Notes: generated by a model not told the origin, from the letters alone. Positions 1-6,378 are shown, counted from the stretch's first letter. The stretch: 8,170 nt of DNA from Rhodocyclaceae bacterium UBA2346 (GCA_002344625.1 DDUE01000002.1:421-8590); one strand, 5' to 3'. Translations and numbers: made by a program.

Positions 1-168
1 AGACTGTTGCGCGCAGGGGTCGGGTTCGTCGGCGGGGGCGGGCTGTGTACCCACACCCACCATCTGCGCTTTTATTCCTATCGCCGTGAGGGCGTGACCG
101 GGCGGTTTGCGTCGCTGATCTGGCTGGAGGGCGAGTCCGGGGAGCGATCGGTGTGGCACAAAATGTGA
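1..168 (+). CDS. 3'-terminal fragment of an unrecognised protein gene (55 codons)
   Basis: Frame 1 is open from the window edge to a TGA at 166-168. The other two plus frames close within about 115 bases, and roughly 80% of third codon positions are G or C, as expected for a real gene in this genome. The visible C-terminus is rich in Gly near its start, then has a His/Thr patch (THTHH), a stretch of probable beta strands (LRFYSY, FASLIWLEG), and ends in VWHKM. I do not recognise the family, and the start and most of the protein lie outside the window. It converges on the small membrane protein gene on the minus strand, 28 bases away. A short CGGGA/TCCCG stem at 175-188 lies between them but has no T-tract, so it is not a convincing terminator. 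Confidence 0.55.
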   Translation, partial: RLLRAGVGFVGGGGLCTHTHHLRFYSYRREGVTGRFASLIWLEGESGERSVWHKM

Positions 169-196
169 CCCATCCGGGAGACGTCCCGAACGATGC

Positions 197-421
197 CTAT
201 TGATGGCGATCCGTTTCGGAACTATCGTTCGAGGCCGCGCCTGCTTCCGCTTCGCGCCTTGCCTTGTTCCGACGTCTTGCGGGCGTGCCGAAAAGCCAGA
301 GAAAGAGTGCCAGTGGGCAAAGACCCCAGAAAATGAAGGTGACCAGGCCGCCGAGTACGGTCGTATCCGAAACCGACACGATAACGACAACATAGAGCCA
401 GGCGATTGCAATCAGGTACAT
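197..421 (-). CDS. small two-helix membrane protein of unknown function (74 aa)
   Basis: The gene is read from an ATG at 421 to a TAG at 197. The product begins MYLIAIAWLYVVV, a first hydrophobic segment (about residues 1-18). A short polar turn (SDTT) follows, then a second segment (about 21-44, including FIFWGLCPLALF). A strongly basic tail (ARRRNKARR, about 48-56) comes next, then a short acidic/polar end. By the positive-inside rule the tail is cytoplasmic, so both termini are probably inside. The open frame continues upstream into the antisense of phaC, but the hydrophobic membrane character begins exactly at this Met, so I chose this start. No good Shine-Dalgarno is visible (only GGAACGG about 12 bases upstream). 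It is transcribed divergently from phaC with 105 bases between the starts. Small proteins of this type occur in betaproteobacteria, but I cannot name a function. A role in PHB metabolism is not implied by position alone. Confidence 0.7.
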   Translation of the reverse strand: MYLIAIAWLYVVVIVSVSDTTVLGGLVTFIFWGLCPLALFLWLFGTPARRRNKARREAEAGAASNDSSETDRHQ

Positions 422-515
422 CGGTGGATTGTACCGTTCCGCCCGGTGTATCCGGTGAGCCAAAGCGTGGCATGATTCGGGCAGCGCAGTTTGCAGACTG
501 AAGTGCAGAGTCCTC

Positions 516-526
516 AAGGAGGAGGA
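516..526 (+). promoter_or_regulatory. strong purine-rich ribosome binding site of phaC
   Basis: AAGGAGGAGGA abuts the ATG at 527 and decides the phaC start. A TTG at 491 is in the same frame, but it has no ribosome binding site and would translate through this one. The purine run offers two registers, AAGGAGG and AGGA. The pentamer TCCTC at 511-515 is complementary to GAGGA at 519-523 across a 3-base loop, so a weak local hairpin could partly mask the site. Confidence 0.8.
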
Positions 527-2269
527 ATGTCGGATTCCAACGATATCAAAGCTGGCGCCGCGATGGACGGGGTGCTGCAGTTTGGCCAGGCGATGGCCAA
601 GAATTTTTTCGAGATGATGGCCAAACAGCAGGCGGTGATCCAGGACAGCAGCGGAACGCCGCTGCCGCAACTGCCCATGCCCGAGCCCGAAGTGCTCAAC
701 GAACTTCAGCAGGAGTTCGCACGCCAGCACGCCGCCTTGTGGGGTTCGGTGCTGCAGCGCAAGCCGGGCGAGAGCGCCGATCCCCTGATCAAACCCGAAC
801 CCGGTGACCGCCGCTTCGCTTCGCAGGCCTGGCAGGAAAGTCCGTTCTACGACTACATGCGTCAGGCGTATCTGCTCAATGCCGGATATCTGAGCAAGAT
901 TTCCGATGCGCTGCCGATGGCGGACGGTCGGGCGAAGGCGCGGGTGCAGTTCTTGACCCGACAGTATCTGGATGCGCTGGCGCCGTCGAACTTCGCAGCG
1001 ACCAATCCGGAGTTCGTCCAGGCCGCGCTCGAAACCAAGGGGCAGAGCATCACCCAGGGTATCCAGAACCTGCTCGCCGATCTCGAGAAAGGGCGTATCT
1101 CGATGACCGACGACAACGCGTTCGAGGTCGGCAGAAACCTGGCGGTCTCGCCGGGCGCGGTGATCTACGAGAACGAGTTGATGCAACTCGTCCAGTACGC
1201 GCCGCTGACCGACAAGGTGGCCGAGCGGCCGCTGCTGATCGTGCCGCCGTGCATCAACAAGTTCTACATCATGGATCTGCAGCCGGAGAATTCTCTGGTG
1301 CGGTTCATCGTCGAGCAAGGCTTCACCGTGTTTCTGGTGTCGTGGAAGAATGCTGGCCCGGCGGAGGCGCGTACGACCTGGGACGATTATCTCGAGAAGG
1401 GGCCGCTGGCCGCCCTCGAGGTGGTGCGCGATATCACCCGGGTCAAGAAGCCCAACGTGCTGGGATTCTGCGTCGGTGGCACGATTCTGACTTCGGCGCT
1501 CGCGGTGGCCAAGGGGCGGGGCGAGGATCCGGTGGAGAGCCTGACCCTCATGACGACGCTGCTCGATTTCGCCGAAGCTGGCGAGCTCGGTTGTCTAGTC
1601 GACGAGGCCAGCGTGGCGGCCCGGGAAGCGGCAATCGGCAAGGGCGGCCTGCTCAAGGGCCAGGAACTGGCCAACGTGTTCTCGGCCCTACGGGCGAACG
1701 ACCTGGTGTGGCAGTACGTGGTCGGAAACTACCTCAAGGGCAGCAAGCCCCAGGCGTTCGACCTGTTGTACTGGAATTCCGACAGCACCAACTTGCCGGG
1801 GCCTTTCCTGACCTGGTATCTGCGCAACATGTACCTCGAGAACAATCTTCGGGTTCCGGGCAGGCTCAAGATGCTCGGCGTCAAGGTCGACCTGGGCAAG
1901 GTTGACGTCCCGGCCTACCTGCTGGCGGCGCGCGAGGACCATATCGTGCCGTGGAAGAGTGCCTACCATGCGCGGGCGCTGCTGGGCGGCGAGACCACGT
2001 ACGTGCTTGGCGCCAGCGGCCATATCGCGGGCGCGATCAACCCGGCATCCAAGAACCGGCGCAGTTACTGGACCAGCGCATCGGCGGTCGCGGATCCGGA
2101 CGAATGGCTCGAGACCGCTGCCGAGCACAAGGGCAGTTGGTGGCTGCACTGGATAGAATGGCTGAAGGTGCGGGGCGGGAAGCAGGTCGCGGCGCGGGGG
2201 CGCCCCGGCAACGTCCGCTACAATCCGATCGAACCTGCGCCCGGCCGGTATGTGAAGGAGCGGGCCTGA
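527..2269 (+). CDS. phaC: class I poly(R)-hydroxyalkanoate (PHB) synthase PhaC
   Basis: PhaC polymerises (R)-3-hydroxybutyryl-CoA into polyhydroxybutyrate with release of CoA, at the surface of cytoplasmic PHB granules. The 580-residue product has the usual class I length. A PhaC N-terminal domain (about 90-260) leads into an alpha/beta hydrolase core. The lipase-like box GFCVGG places the nucleophile at Cys315. Asp471 (in REDHIVPW) and His499 (in GASGHIAG) complete the Cys-Asp-His triad, with the same 28-residue Asp-to-His spacing as Cupriavidus necator PhaC (C319/D480/H508). The C-terminus ends in RYVKERA, typical of class I enzymes. The ATG at 527 is chosen for its strong ribosome binding site. 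The gene heads a phaC-phaB1 unit with a 222-base gap to phaB1. The N-terminal ~90 residues are poorly conserved, as is normal. I see no frameshift or missing catalytic residue, and I am very sure of the family. Confidence 0.97.
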   Translation: MSDSNDIKAGAAMDGVLQFGQAMAKNFFEMMAKQQAVIQDSSGTPLPQLPMPEPEVLNELQQEFARQHAALWGSVLQRKPGESADPLIKPEPGDRRFASQAWQESPFYDYMRQAYLLNAGYLSKISDALPMADGRAKARVQFLTRQYLDALAPSNFAATNPEFVQAALETKGQSITQGIQNLLADLEKGRISMTDDNAFEVGRNLAVSPGAVIYENELMQLVQYAPLTDKVAERPLLIVPPCINKFYIMDLQPENSLVRFIVEQGFTVFLVSWKNAGPAEARTTWDDYLEKGPLAALEVVRDITRVKKPNVLGFCVGGTILTSALAVAKGRGEDPVESLTLMTTLLDFAEAGELGCLVDEASVAAREAAIGKGGLLKGQELANVFSALRANDLVWQYVVGNYLKGSKPQAFDLLYWNSDSTNLPGPFLTWYLRNMYLENNLRVPGRLKMLGVKVDLGKVDVPAYLLAAREDHIVPWKSAYHARALLGGETTYVLGASGHIAGAINPASKNRRSYWTSASAVADPDEWLETAAEHKGSWWLHWIEWLKVRGGKQVAARGRPGNVRYNPIEPAPGRYVKERA

Positions 2270-2414
2270 GGAAAGATGGTTGCGAACTTGTCCGCGCGAG
2301 CGATGCGGGCGGGCGAGCAACGGCGCCGGACATGCGGCGAGCGATGAGCGAGAAGCGCGGCGATCGACCGCGCACCCGCTCGACGCAAGTGCTGGTCGGC
2401 ACACAAGCAATGCG

Positions 2415-2441
2415 TGGCAGCGAGTACGGGGGGCGCTGCCA
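2415..2441 (+). repeat. 8-bp inverted repeat in the phaC-phaB1 gap
   Basis: TGGCAGCG (2415-2422) and CGCTGCCA (2434-2441) are perfect inverted arms around an 11-base G-rich spacer. No T-tract follows, so this is not an intrinsic terminator. It lies 50-77 bases before phaB1 and could be an mRNA stem that protects or attenuates the transcript, or a protein-binding dyad. The rest of the 222-base gap (2270-2491) shows no convincing promoter or gene. Its only open frames are Arg-rich and uninformative. Confidence 0.4.
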
Positions 2442-2491
2442 AATCACGCTAGAACCCTTCGAGAGATCAAAACGGGAGAGGAGTTAAGAAT

Positions 2492-3232
2492 ATGTCCAGA
2501 GTTGCACTCGTAACAGGCGGTATGGGCGGGCTGGGTGAAGCGGTCTGCATCAAGCTGGCGGCCCTCGGCTACAAGGTCGTGACCACCCATTCGCCAGGCA
2601 ACAGCAAGGCGGCCGATTGGCTTCAGACCATGAACAACATGGGCTACGGCTTCAAGGCCTTTCCGTGCGATGTGGCCGACTTCGATTCGGCCAAAGCCTG
2701 CGTCGACGAGGTCGTCAAGTCGGTCGGTCCGGTCGATGTACTGGTGAACAATGCAGGCATCACCCGCGACATGACCTTCCGCAAGATGGGCAAGGCCGAC
2801 TGGGACGCGGTTATCAGCACCAACCTCGACAGCGTCTTCAACATGACCAAGCAGGTCATGGACGGCATGGTCGAGCGCAAATGGGGACGCGTCATCAACG
2901 TTTCGTCGGTGAACGGTCAGAAAGGTGCCTTCGGTCAGACCAACTATTCGGCCGCGAAGGCGGGCATGCATGGTTTCACCAAGGCCTTGGCGCTCGAGGT
3001 CGCGCGTAGCGGCGTGACCGTTAACACGATCTCCCCGGGCTACATCGGCACGAAGATGGTGATGGCGATTCCGCAGGAAATCCTCGATTCGAAGATTCTT
3101 CCGCAGATTCCGGTCGCCCGTCTCGGCAAGCCTGAAGAGATTGCCGGGCTGGTGGCGTATCTGTCTTCCGAAGAGGCCGCATTCGTGACCGGCGCGAACA
3201 TCTCGATCAATGGCGGGCAGCACATGTTCTGA
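2492..3232 (+). CDS. phaB: acetoacetyl-CoA reductase PhaB, copy 1 (NADPH-dependent SDR)
   Basis: PhaB stereospecifically reduces acetoacetyl-CoA to (R)-3-hydroxybutyryl-CoA, the PhaC substrate, in the cytoplasm. The 246-residue product is a classical short-chain dehydrogenase/reductase. It has the nucleotide-binding TGGMGGLG (8-15), NNAG (86-89), and catalytic Asn111, Ser139, Tyr152 and Lys156 (in NYSAAK). The C-terminal INGGQHMF resembles the INGG/LHM ending of PhaB. The segments GITRDMTFRKM and SSVNGQKG closely match C. necator PhaB, which separates it from FabG. In the loop before the catalytic Tyr it has Ala146-Phe147, where C. necator has Gln147-Phe148. The start ATG has GAGGAG at 2478-2483, 8 bases upstream. 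A strong terminator follows 24 bases after the stop, so this gene probably ends the phaC transcript. FabG is the main alternative, but it is unlikely given context and motifs. Confidence 0.95.
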   Translation: MSRVALVTGGMGGLGEAVCIKLAALGYKVVTTHSPGNSKAADWLQTMNNMGYGFKAFPCDVADFDSAKACVDEVVKSVGPVDVLVNNAGITRDMTFRKMGKADWDAVISTNLDSVFNMTKQVMDGMVERKWGRVINVSSVNGQKGAFGQTNYSAAKAGMHGFTKALALEVARSGVTVNTISPGYIGTKMVMAIPQEILDSKILPQIPVARLGKPEEIAGLVAYLSSEEAAFVTGANISINGGQHMF

Positions 3233-3256
3233 CGATCCGTCAGGACGCCACGACCG

Positions 3257-3283
3257 CGGCGCCGTTCCAGGCGCCGTTTTTTT
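3257..3283 (+). terminator. rho-independent terminator after phaB copy 1
   Basis: CGGCGCC (3257-3263) and GGCGCCG (3270-3276) form a perfect 7-bp GC-only stem with a 6-base loop, followed directly by seven T residues (3277-3283). It separates the phaC-phaB1 transcript from phaB copy 2. Confidence 0.93.
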
Positions 3284-3311
3284 GCGTGCCCGCCGTGGCG
3301 TATATCTCGCG

Positions 3312-3341
3312 TGCGTCGCAATATTTGTATATTGCGACGCA
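3312..3341. promoter_or_regulatory. perfect 13-bp inverted repeat, candidate operator upstream of phaB copy 2
   Basis: The arms TGCGTCGCAATAT (3312-3324) and ATATTGCGACGCA (3329-3341) are exact reverse complements around TTGT. Each arm contains a 9-bp near-palindrome, TGCGTCGCA (centre 3316) and TGCGACGCA (centre 3337). The centres are 21 bp apart, about two helical turns, as for two dimers on one DNA face. No T-tract follows and the centre is AT-rich, so an operator is likelier than a terminator. TGC/GCA half-sites have been described for PhaR-type repressors, and phaR is the second gene downstream, so PhaR is my inferred ligand. This is not demonstrated. Confidence 0.6.
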
Positions 3342-3363
3342 ACATCTGCGCGCCGGAAAGGCG

Positions 3364-3369
3364 TACAAT
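3364..3369 (+). promoter_or_regulatory. possible -10 element for phaB copy 2
   Basis: TACAAT lies 104 bases before the phaB copy 2 start and just downstream of the 3312-3341 dyad. No good -35 hexamer stands 16-18 bases upstream, so this is tentative. If it is used, transcription would start near 3376 and the dyad would span about -64 to -35. Confidence 0.3.
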
Positions 3370-3472
3370 CCCGTTCGCGAACCGAGTGGCCTGAAGTGTA
3401 TGCCGACCGCGGTGGTGGCGAGCATGTACTGCGGATCGCTCAATCTCAAACCCGTTGCAGAAGGATTCGACA

Positions 3473-4213
3473 ATGTCCCAGAAAGTCGCACTCGTCACCG
3501 GCGCCATGGGCGGTCTCGGTACCGCAATCTGCCAGGCGCTGGCCAAGGATGGCCTAAAAGTAGTCGCAAACTGTCTGCCGGGTTTCCCGCAGCGGGATGA
3601 ATGGCTCGCCGGCCAAAAGGCGCTCGGATTCGAATTCGTTGCCGCGGAAGGCGACGTGTCGGATTATGAATCCTGCAAGGACATGGTTGCCAAGATCGAA
3701 GCCGAAGTCGGCCCGATCGACGTGCTGGTGAATAACGCCGGCATCACCCGCGACAAGTTTTTCCCGAAAATGGAAAAATCGCAGTGGGATGCGGTGATCA
3801 ACACCAACCTCAACAGTCTCTTCAACGTCACTCACCACATTTCGCCGAAGATGGCCGAACGTGGCTCGGGTCGCATCATCAATATTTCGTCGGTCAATGG
3901 CGTCAAGGGCCAGGCGGGTCAGTCGAACTACTCGACCGCCAAGGCCGGCGTGCTGGGTTTCACCAAGGCGCTCGCTGCCGAACTCGCGACCAAGGGCGTG
4001 ACCGTCAATGCGATCGCGCCGGGCTATATCGGCACCGACATGGTCATGGCGATCCGTGAGGACATTCGTCAGGGCATCATCGACACCGTGCCGATGAAAC
4101 GCCTCGGCAAGCCCGAAGAAATCGGCGCGCTGTGTTCCTACCTCGCGTCCGATCTGGCCGGTTACGTGACCGGTGCGACGATCAACATCAACGGTGGCCT
4201 GCACATGTGCTGA
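3473..4213 (+). CDS. phaB: acetoacetyl-CoA reductase PhaB, copy 2 (NADPH-dependent SDR)
   Basis: This is a second PhaB-type reductase of 246 residues, with the same predicted reaction as copy 1 and by eye identical to it at roughly half of positions. It has TGAMGGLG (9-16), NNAG (87-90), Asn112, Ser140, Tyr153 and Lys157, matching the C. necator PhaB numbering exactly, and ends INGGLHMC. The loop before the catalytic Tyr reads GQAGQ (146-150). It keeps Gln147 but has Ala148, where C. necator PhaB and copy 1 have Phe. That could alter substrate contact. The ATG at 3473 is preceded by AAGGA (3461-3465, 7 bases away). An in-frame TTG at 3455 lies upstream of that site and is rejected. The gene sits between two intrinsic terminators, so it is probably monocistronic with its own promoter in 3284-3472. 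Copy 1 and copy 2 are old paralogues, not a recent duplication. A FabG-like role is possible but less likely. Confidence 0.93.
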   Translation: MSQKVALVTGAMGGLGTAICQALAKDGLKVVANCLPGFPQRDEWLAGQKALGFEFVAAEGDVSDYESCKDMVAKIEAEVGPIDVLVNNAGITRDKFFPKMEKSQWDAVINTNLNSLFNVTHHISPKMAERGSGRIINISSVNGVKGQAGQSNYSTAKAGVLGFTKALAAELATKGVTVNAIAPGYIGTDMVMAIREDIRQGIIDTVPMKRLGKPEEIGALCSYLASDLAGYVTGATININGGLHMC

Positions 4214-4244
4214 AGCACGATCAGGCACGATGCAGCCGGACATC

Positions 4245-4267
4245 CCCCGCCAGTGGCGGGGTTTTTT
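4245..4267 (+). terminator. rho-independent terminator after phaB copy 2
   Basis: CCCCGCC (4245-4251) and GGCGGGG (4255-4261) form a perfect 7-bp stem with the 3-base loop AGT, followed by six T residues (4262-4267). It lies 31 bases after the phaB copy 2 stop and only 15 bases before the TATAAT of the next promoter. Confidence 0.93.
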
Positions 4268-4270
4268 CTA

Positions 4271-4287
4271 TTGCAGCGCGTTATAAT
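4271..4287 (+). promoter_or_regulatory. phaR promoter -10 with overlapping TTGC/CGC motif
   Basis: A perfect TATAAT at 4282-4287 sits 48 bases before the phaR start. The expected -35 position falls on the GC stem and T-tract of the preceding terminator and does not resemble TTGACA. Immediately upstream of the -10, TTGCAGCGC (4271-4279) resembles the TTGCGACGC seen in the phaB copy 2 dyad (shared TTGC-N2-CGC). A repressor bound there would block the promoter, which would fit the PhaR autoregulation known in other bacteria. The motif is short and this is inference. Confidence 0.5.
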
Positions 4288-4334
4288 CGAATACGAGCAT
4301 GTGGCACTGACCGCTGCCGAGGAGATGAACTGAA

Positions 4335-4955
4335 ATGGTCGATAAAGCCCGCCTTATAAAGAAATATCCCAATCGACGTCTTTACGACACGCGCACGAGT
4401 TCTTACATCACGCTCGCCGATGTGAAGGAGCTCGTGCTGGCCCGGGATGAGTTTCAGGTCGTGGATGCCAAGAGCGGCGAGGATTTGACGCGCAGCATCC
4501 TGTTGCAGATCATTCTCGAAGAAGAGGCCGGTGGTGCGCCGATGTTCACCAGTGATCTTCTGTCGCACATGATCAGGTTCTACGGCAATGCGACCCAGGG
4601 GATGATGGGCAAGTATCTCGAGAACAACATCAAGGCGTTCACCGAGATGCAGGCCAAGCTCCAGGAGCAGGCGCGCACGATCTACGGAGAGAATAGCCCG
4701 ATAAGCCAGGACCTCTGGGCGCAGTTCCTCAACTTTCAGGGGCCCGCTCTGCAGAGCGTGATGGGGGCCTATGTCGAGCAAAGCAAGAAGATGTTCGACC
4801 AGATGCAGGAACAGATCGAAAGCCAGACGCGCAATATCTTCTCGGGTTTCCCGTTCCCGAATTACACCCCGGTGATGCGCCAGGGCGAGGATGGCGAAGC
4901 CCGGTCCGACAAATCTGGCCAGCCCGGCAAGAACAGCCCGACCGAAACCAAGTAA
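4335..4955 (+). CDS. phaR: PHB-responsive transcriptional repressor PhaR
   Basis: PhaR represses phasin genes and often its own gene. It binds both DNA and nascent PHB, so polymer formation titrates it off its operators. The 206-residue product opens with the conserved PHB/PHA accumulation regulator DNA-binding domain (about 5-65), including KKYPNRRLYDT (9-19). Two PHB-accumulation regulatory segments follow (about 70-170), amphipathic and rich in Gln, Met and Glu, for example FTEMQAKLQEQ and MFDQMQEQIESQ. The last 25 residues are polar and probably disordered. The ATG at 4335 has GAGGAG at 4319-4324, 10 bases upstream. It follows the phaB2 terminator and has a TATAAT of its own. No terminator with a T-tract separates it from rimO, 42 bases downstream. 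In rhizobia and relatives the same family is called AniA/PhaR. The family assignment is very secure. Confidence 0.96.
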   Translation: MVDKARLIKKYPNRRLYDTRTSSYITLADVKELVLARDEFQVVDAKSGEDLTRSILLQIILEEEAGGAPMFTSDLLSHMIRFYGNATQGMMGKYLENNIKAFTEMQAKLQEQARTIYGENSPISQDLWAQFLNFQGPALQSVMGAYVEQSKKMFDQMQEQIESQTRNIFSGFPFPNYTPVMRQGEDGEARSDKSGQPGKNSPTETK

Positions 4956-4959
4956 GGAT

Positions 4960-4980
4960 GGCGTGCCCTCCGGGGGCGCC
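4960..4980 (+). repeat. GC-rich hairpin between phaR and rimO
   Basis: GGCGTGCCC (4960-4968) can pair with GGGGGCGCC (4972-4980) across a 3-base loop, with one G-U wobble and one G-G mismatch. No T-tract follows, so full termination is unlikely. It could attenuate read-through or block 3' exonucleases on the phaR message. Confidence 0.4.
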
Positions 4981-4997
4981 AGGCCGTCACAAGTCTG

Positions 4998-6338
4998 ATG
5001 GATGCAATGCAAGATTCCAAATCGCCCGCCGTGCCGCGCGTCGGCTTCGTGTCACTCGGCTGTCCCAAGGCCACCGTCGATTCCGAGCACATCCTGACCC
5101 GCTTGCGGGCGGAAGGGTATGCGATATCGGGCGGATACGATGACGCTGATCTCGTGGTGGTCAATACCTGTGGATTCATCGACGCGGCGGTTGAAGAGTC
5201 GCTCGATGCGATAGGCGAGGCGCTTGCCGAGAATGGCAAGGTCATCGTGACCGGCTGTCTCGGGGCGCGTGACGACGTGATTCTGTCGGCGCATCCTCAG
5301 GTGCTGGCGGTGACCGGGCCGCATGCCACCGAGGACGTGATGCAGGCGGTGCATCGGCATCTGCCCAAACTTCACGATCCCTTCGTCGACCTGACGCCGC
5401 CCCAGGGGGTGCGTCTTACGCCGCGGCACTACGCGTATCTCAAGATTTCCGAAGGCTGTAATCACCGCTGCACCTTTTGCATCATTCCGTCGCTGCGCGG
5501 CGACCTGGTCAGCCGTCCGATTCACGAGATCATGAAAGAGGCCGAGGCCCTGGTCGATGCCGGTGTCAAGGAGATCTTGGTCATCTCGCAGGACACCAGT
5601 GCCTATGGCGTCGACGTGAAGTATCGAACCGGTTTCTGGAACGGCCGTCCGATCAAGACGCGCCTGCTCGATCTCGCCAACGCACTGGGCGAACTGGGCA
5701 TCTGGATTCGCATGCACTATGTGTATCCGTACCCCAGCGTGGACGATCTGATCCCGCTGATGGCCGAAGGCAAGATCCTGCCCTACCTCGACATTCCGTT
5801 TCAGCATGCCAGTCCGCGCATTCTCAAGGCGATGAAGCGGCCGGCGAGCGCCGAGAACGTGCTCGAGCGGATTCGCAAATGGCGTAGCATCTGCCCCGAT
5901 CTGACGATCCGGTCAACCTTCATCACCGGCTTTCCGGGCGAGACCGAGTCCGATTTCGGCATGCTGCTCGACTTCCTCGGCGAGGCCGAGCTCGACCGTG
6001 TGGGCGCCTTTGCCTATTCACCGGTGGAAGGGGCGGTCGCCAACGGGCTGGACGAAGCGGTGCCGGACGACGTCCGGGAAGAGCGCCGGATGAGATTGAT
6101 GTCATTCCAGGAAGACATCTCCACCCAGCGTCTGGAGCGCTGGATCGATCGCGAAATGACCGTATTGGTCGACGAGGTCGATGACGAGGGCGCGCTCGCC
6201 CGTTCATGCGCGGATGCGCCCGACATCGATGGATTGGTGATCATTCCCGGTGGCGAAGGCCTCGTGCCGGGTGAGTTCGCCAAGGTGCGCATCACCGACT
6301 GCGATATCCATGATCTCTATGCGCAAATCGTGGAATGA
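4998..6338 (+). CDS. rimO: ribosomal protein uS12 methylthiotransferase RimO (radical SAM)
   Basis: RimO adds a methylthio group to the conserved aspartate of ribosomal protein uS12 (Asp89 in E. coli numbering), using two [4Fe-4S] clusters and S-adenosylmethionine. The product is about 446 residues, normal for the family. The N-terminal UPF0004/MTTase domain carries the auxiliary-cluster cysteines Cys22 (SLGCPK), Cys58 (NTCGF) and Cys87 (TGCLG). The radical SAM motif CNHRCTFC gives Cys154, Cys158 and Cys161. TGFPGET (310-316) lies in the radical SAM barrel, and residues from about 378 form the TRAM domain. [12 protein letters not shown] and QDTSAYG favour RimO over MiaB. Two in-frame ATGs (4998, 5007) are candidate starts and neither has a clear Shine-Dalgarno, so the N-terminus is uncertain by three residues. 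It lies 42 bases after phaR and is probably cotranscribed. No functional link to PHB is implied. Confidence 0.96.
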   Translation: MDAMQDSKSPAVPRVGFVSLGCPKATVDSEHILTRLRAEGYAISGGYDDADLVVVNTCGFIDAAVEESLDAIGEALAENGKVIVTGCLGARDDVILSAHPQVLAVTGPHATEDVMQAVHRHLPKLHDPFVDLTPPQGVRLTPRHYAYLKISEGCNHRCTFCIIPSLRGDLVSRPIHEIMKEAEALVDAGVKEILVISQDTSAYGVDVKYRTGFWNGRPIKTRLLDLANALGELGIWIRMHYVYPYPSVDDLIPLMAEGKILPYLDIPFQHASPRILKAMKRPASAENVLERIRKWRSICPDLTIRSTFITGFPGETESDFGMLLDFLGEAELDRVGAFAYSPVEGAVANGLDEAVPDDVREERRMRLMSFQEDISTQRLERWIDREMTVLVDEVDDEGALARSCADAPDIDGLVIIPGGEGLVPGEFAKVRITDCDIHDLYAQIVE

Positions 6339-6364
6339 CGCATCGTCCGTCGACCTGAATTCGC

Positions 6365-6378
6365 AGCCCGATCGGGCT
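6365..6378. repeat. 14-bp perfect palindrome between rimO and the dehydrogenase gene
   Basis: AGCCCGATCGGGCT is its own reverse complement (a 5-bp stem with a GATC loop if folded as RNA). It lies 26 bases after the rimO stop in a 71-base gap. There is no T-tract, so it is a weak hairpin or a binding dyad at best. Confidence 0.35.

Noticed and set aside
468..482. TGGCATGATTCGGGC, a possible sigma-54 (-24/-12) promoter before phaC.
   Set aside because: The GG and GC dinucleotides have the correct spacing, but the -12 element reads GGGC instead of TTGC. Too weak to call.
422..1318. Long minus-strand extension of the small membrane protein frame across the 5' half of phaC.
   Set aside because: It is an antisense shadow of phaC in GC-rich DNA, Arg/His/Leu rich and without domain features. 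Membrane-protein character begins only at the Met encoded at 421.
1249..1905. Plus-strand open frame of 218 codons inside phaC.
   Set aside because: It is an out-of-frame shadow of phaC, with Gly/Arg/Gln-rich low-complexity translation. The phaC frame carries all catalytic motifs without interruption.
2280..2513. Open frame of 77 codons in the phaC-phaB1 gap, running into phaB1.
   Set aside because: It uses a TTG start without a ribosome binding site, is Arg-rich and hydrophilic with no recognisable feature, and overlaps the phaB1 start in another frame.
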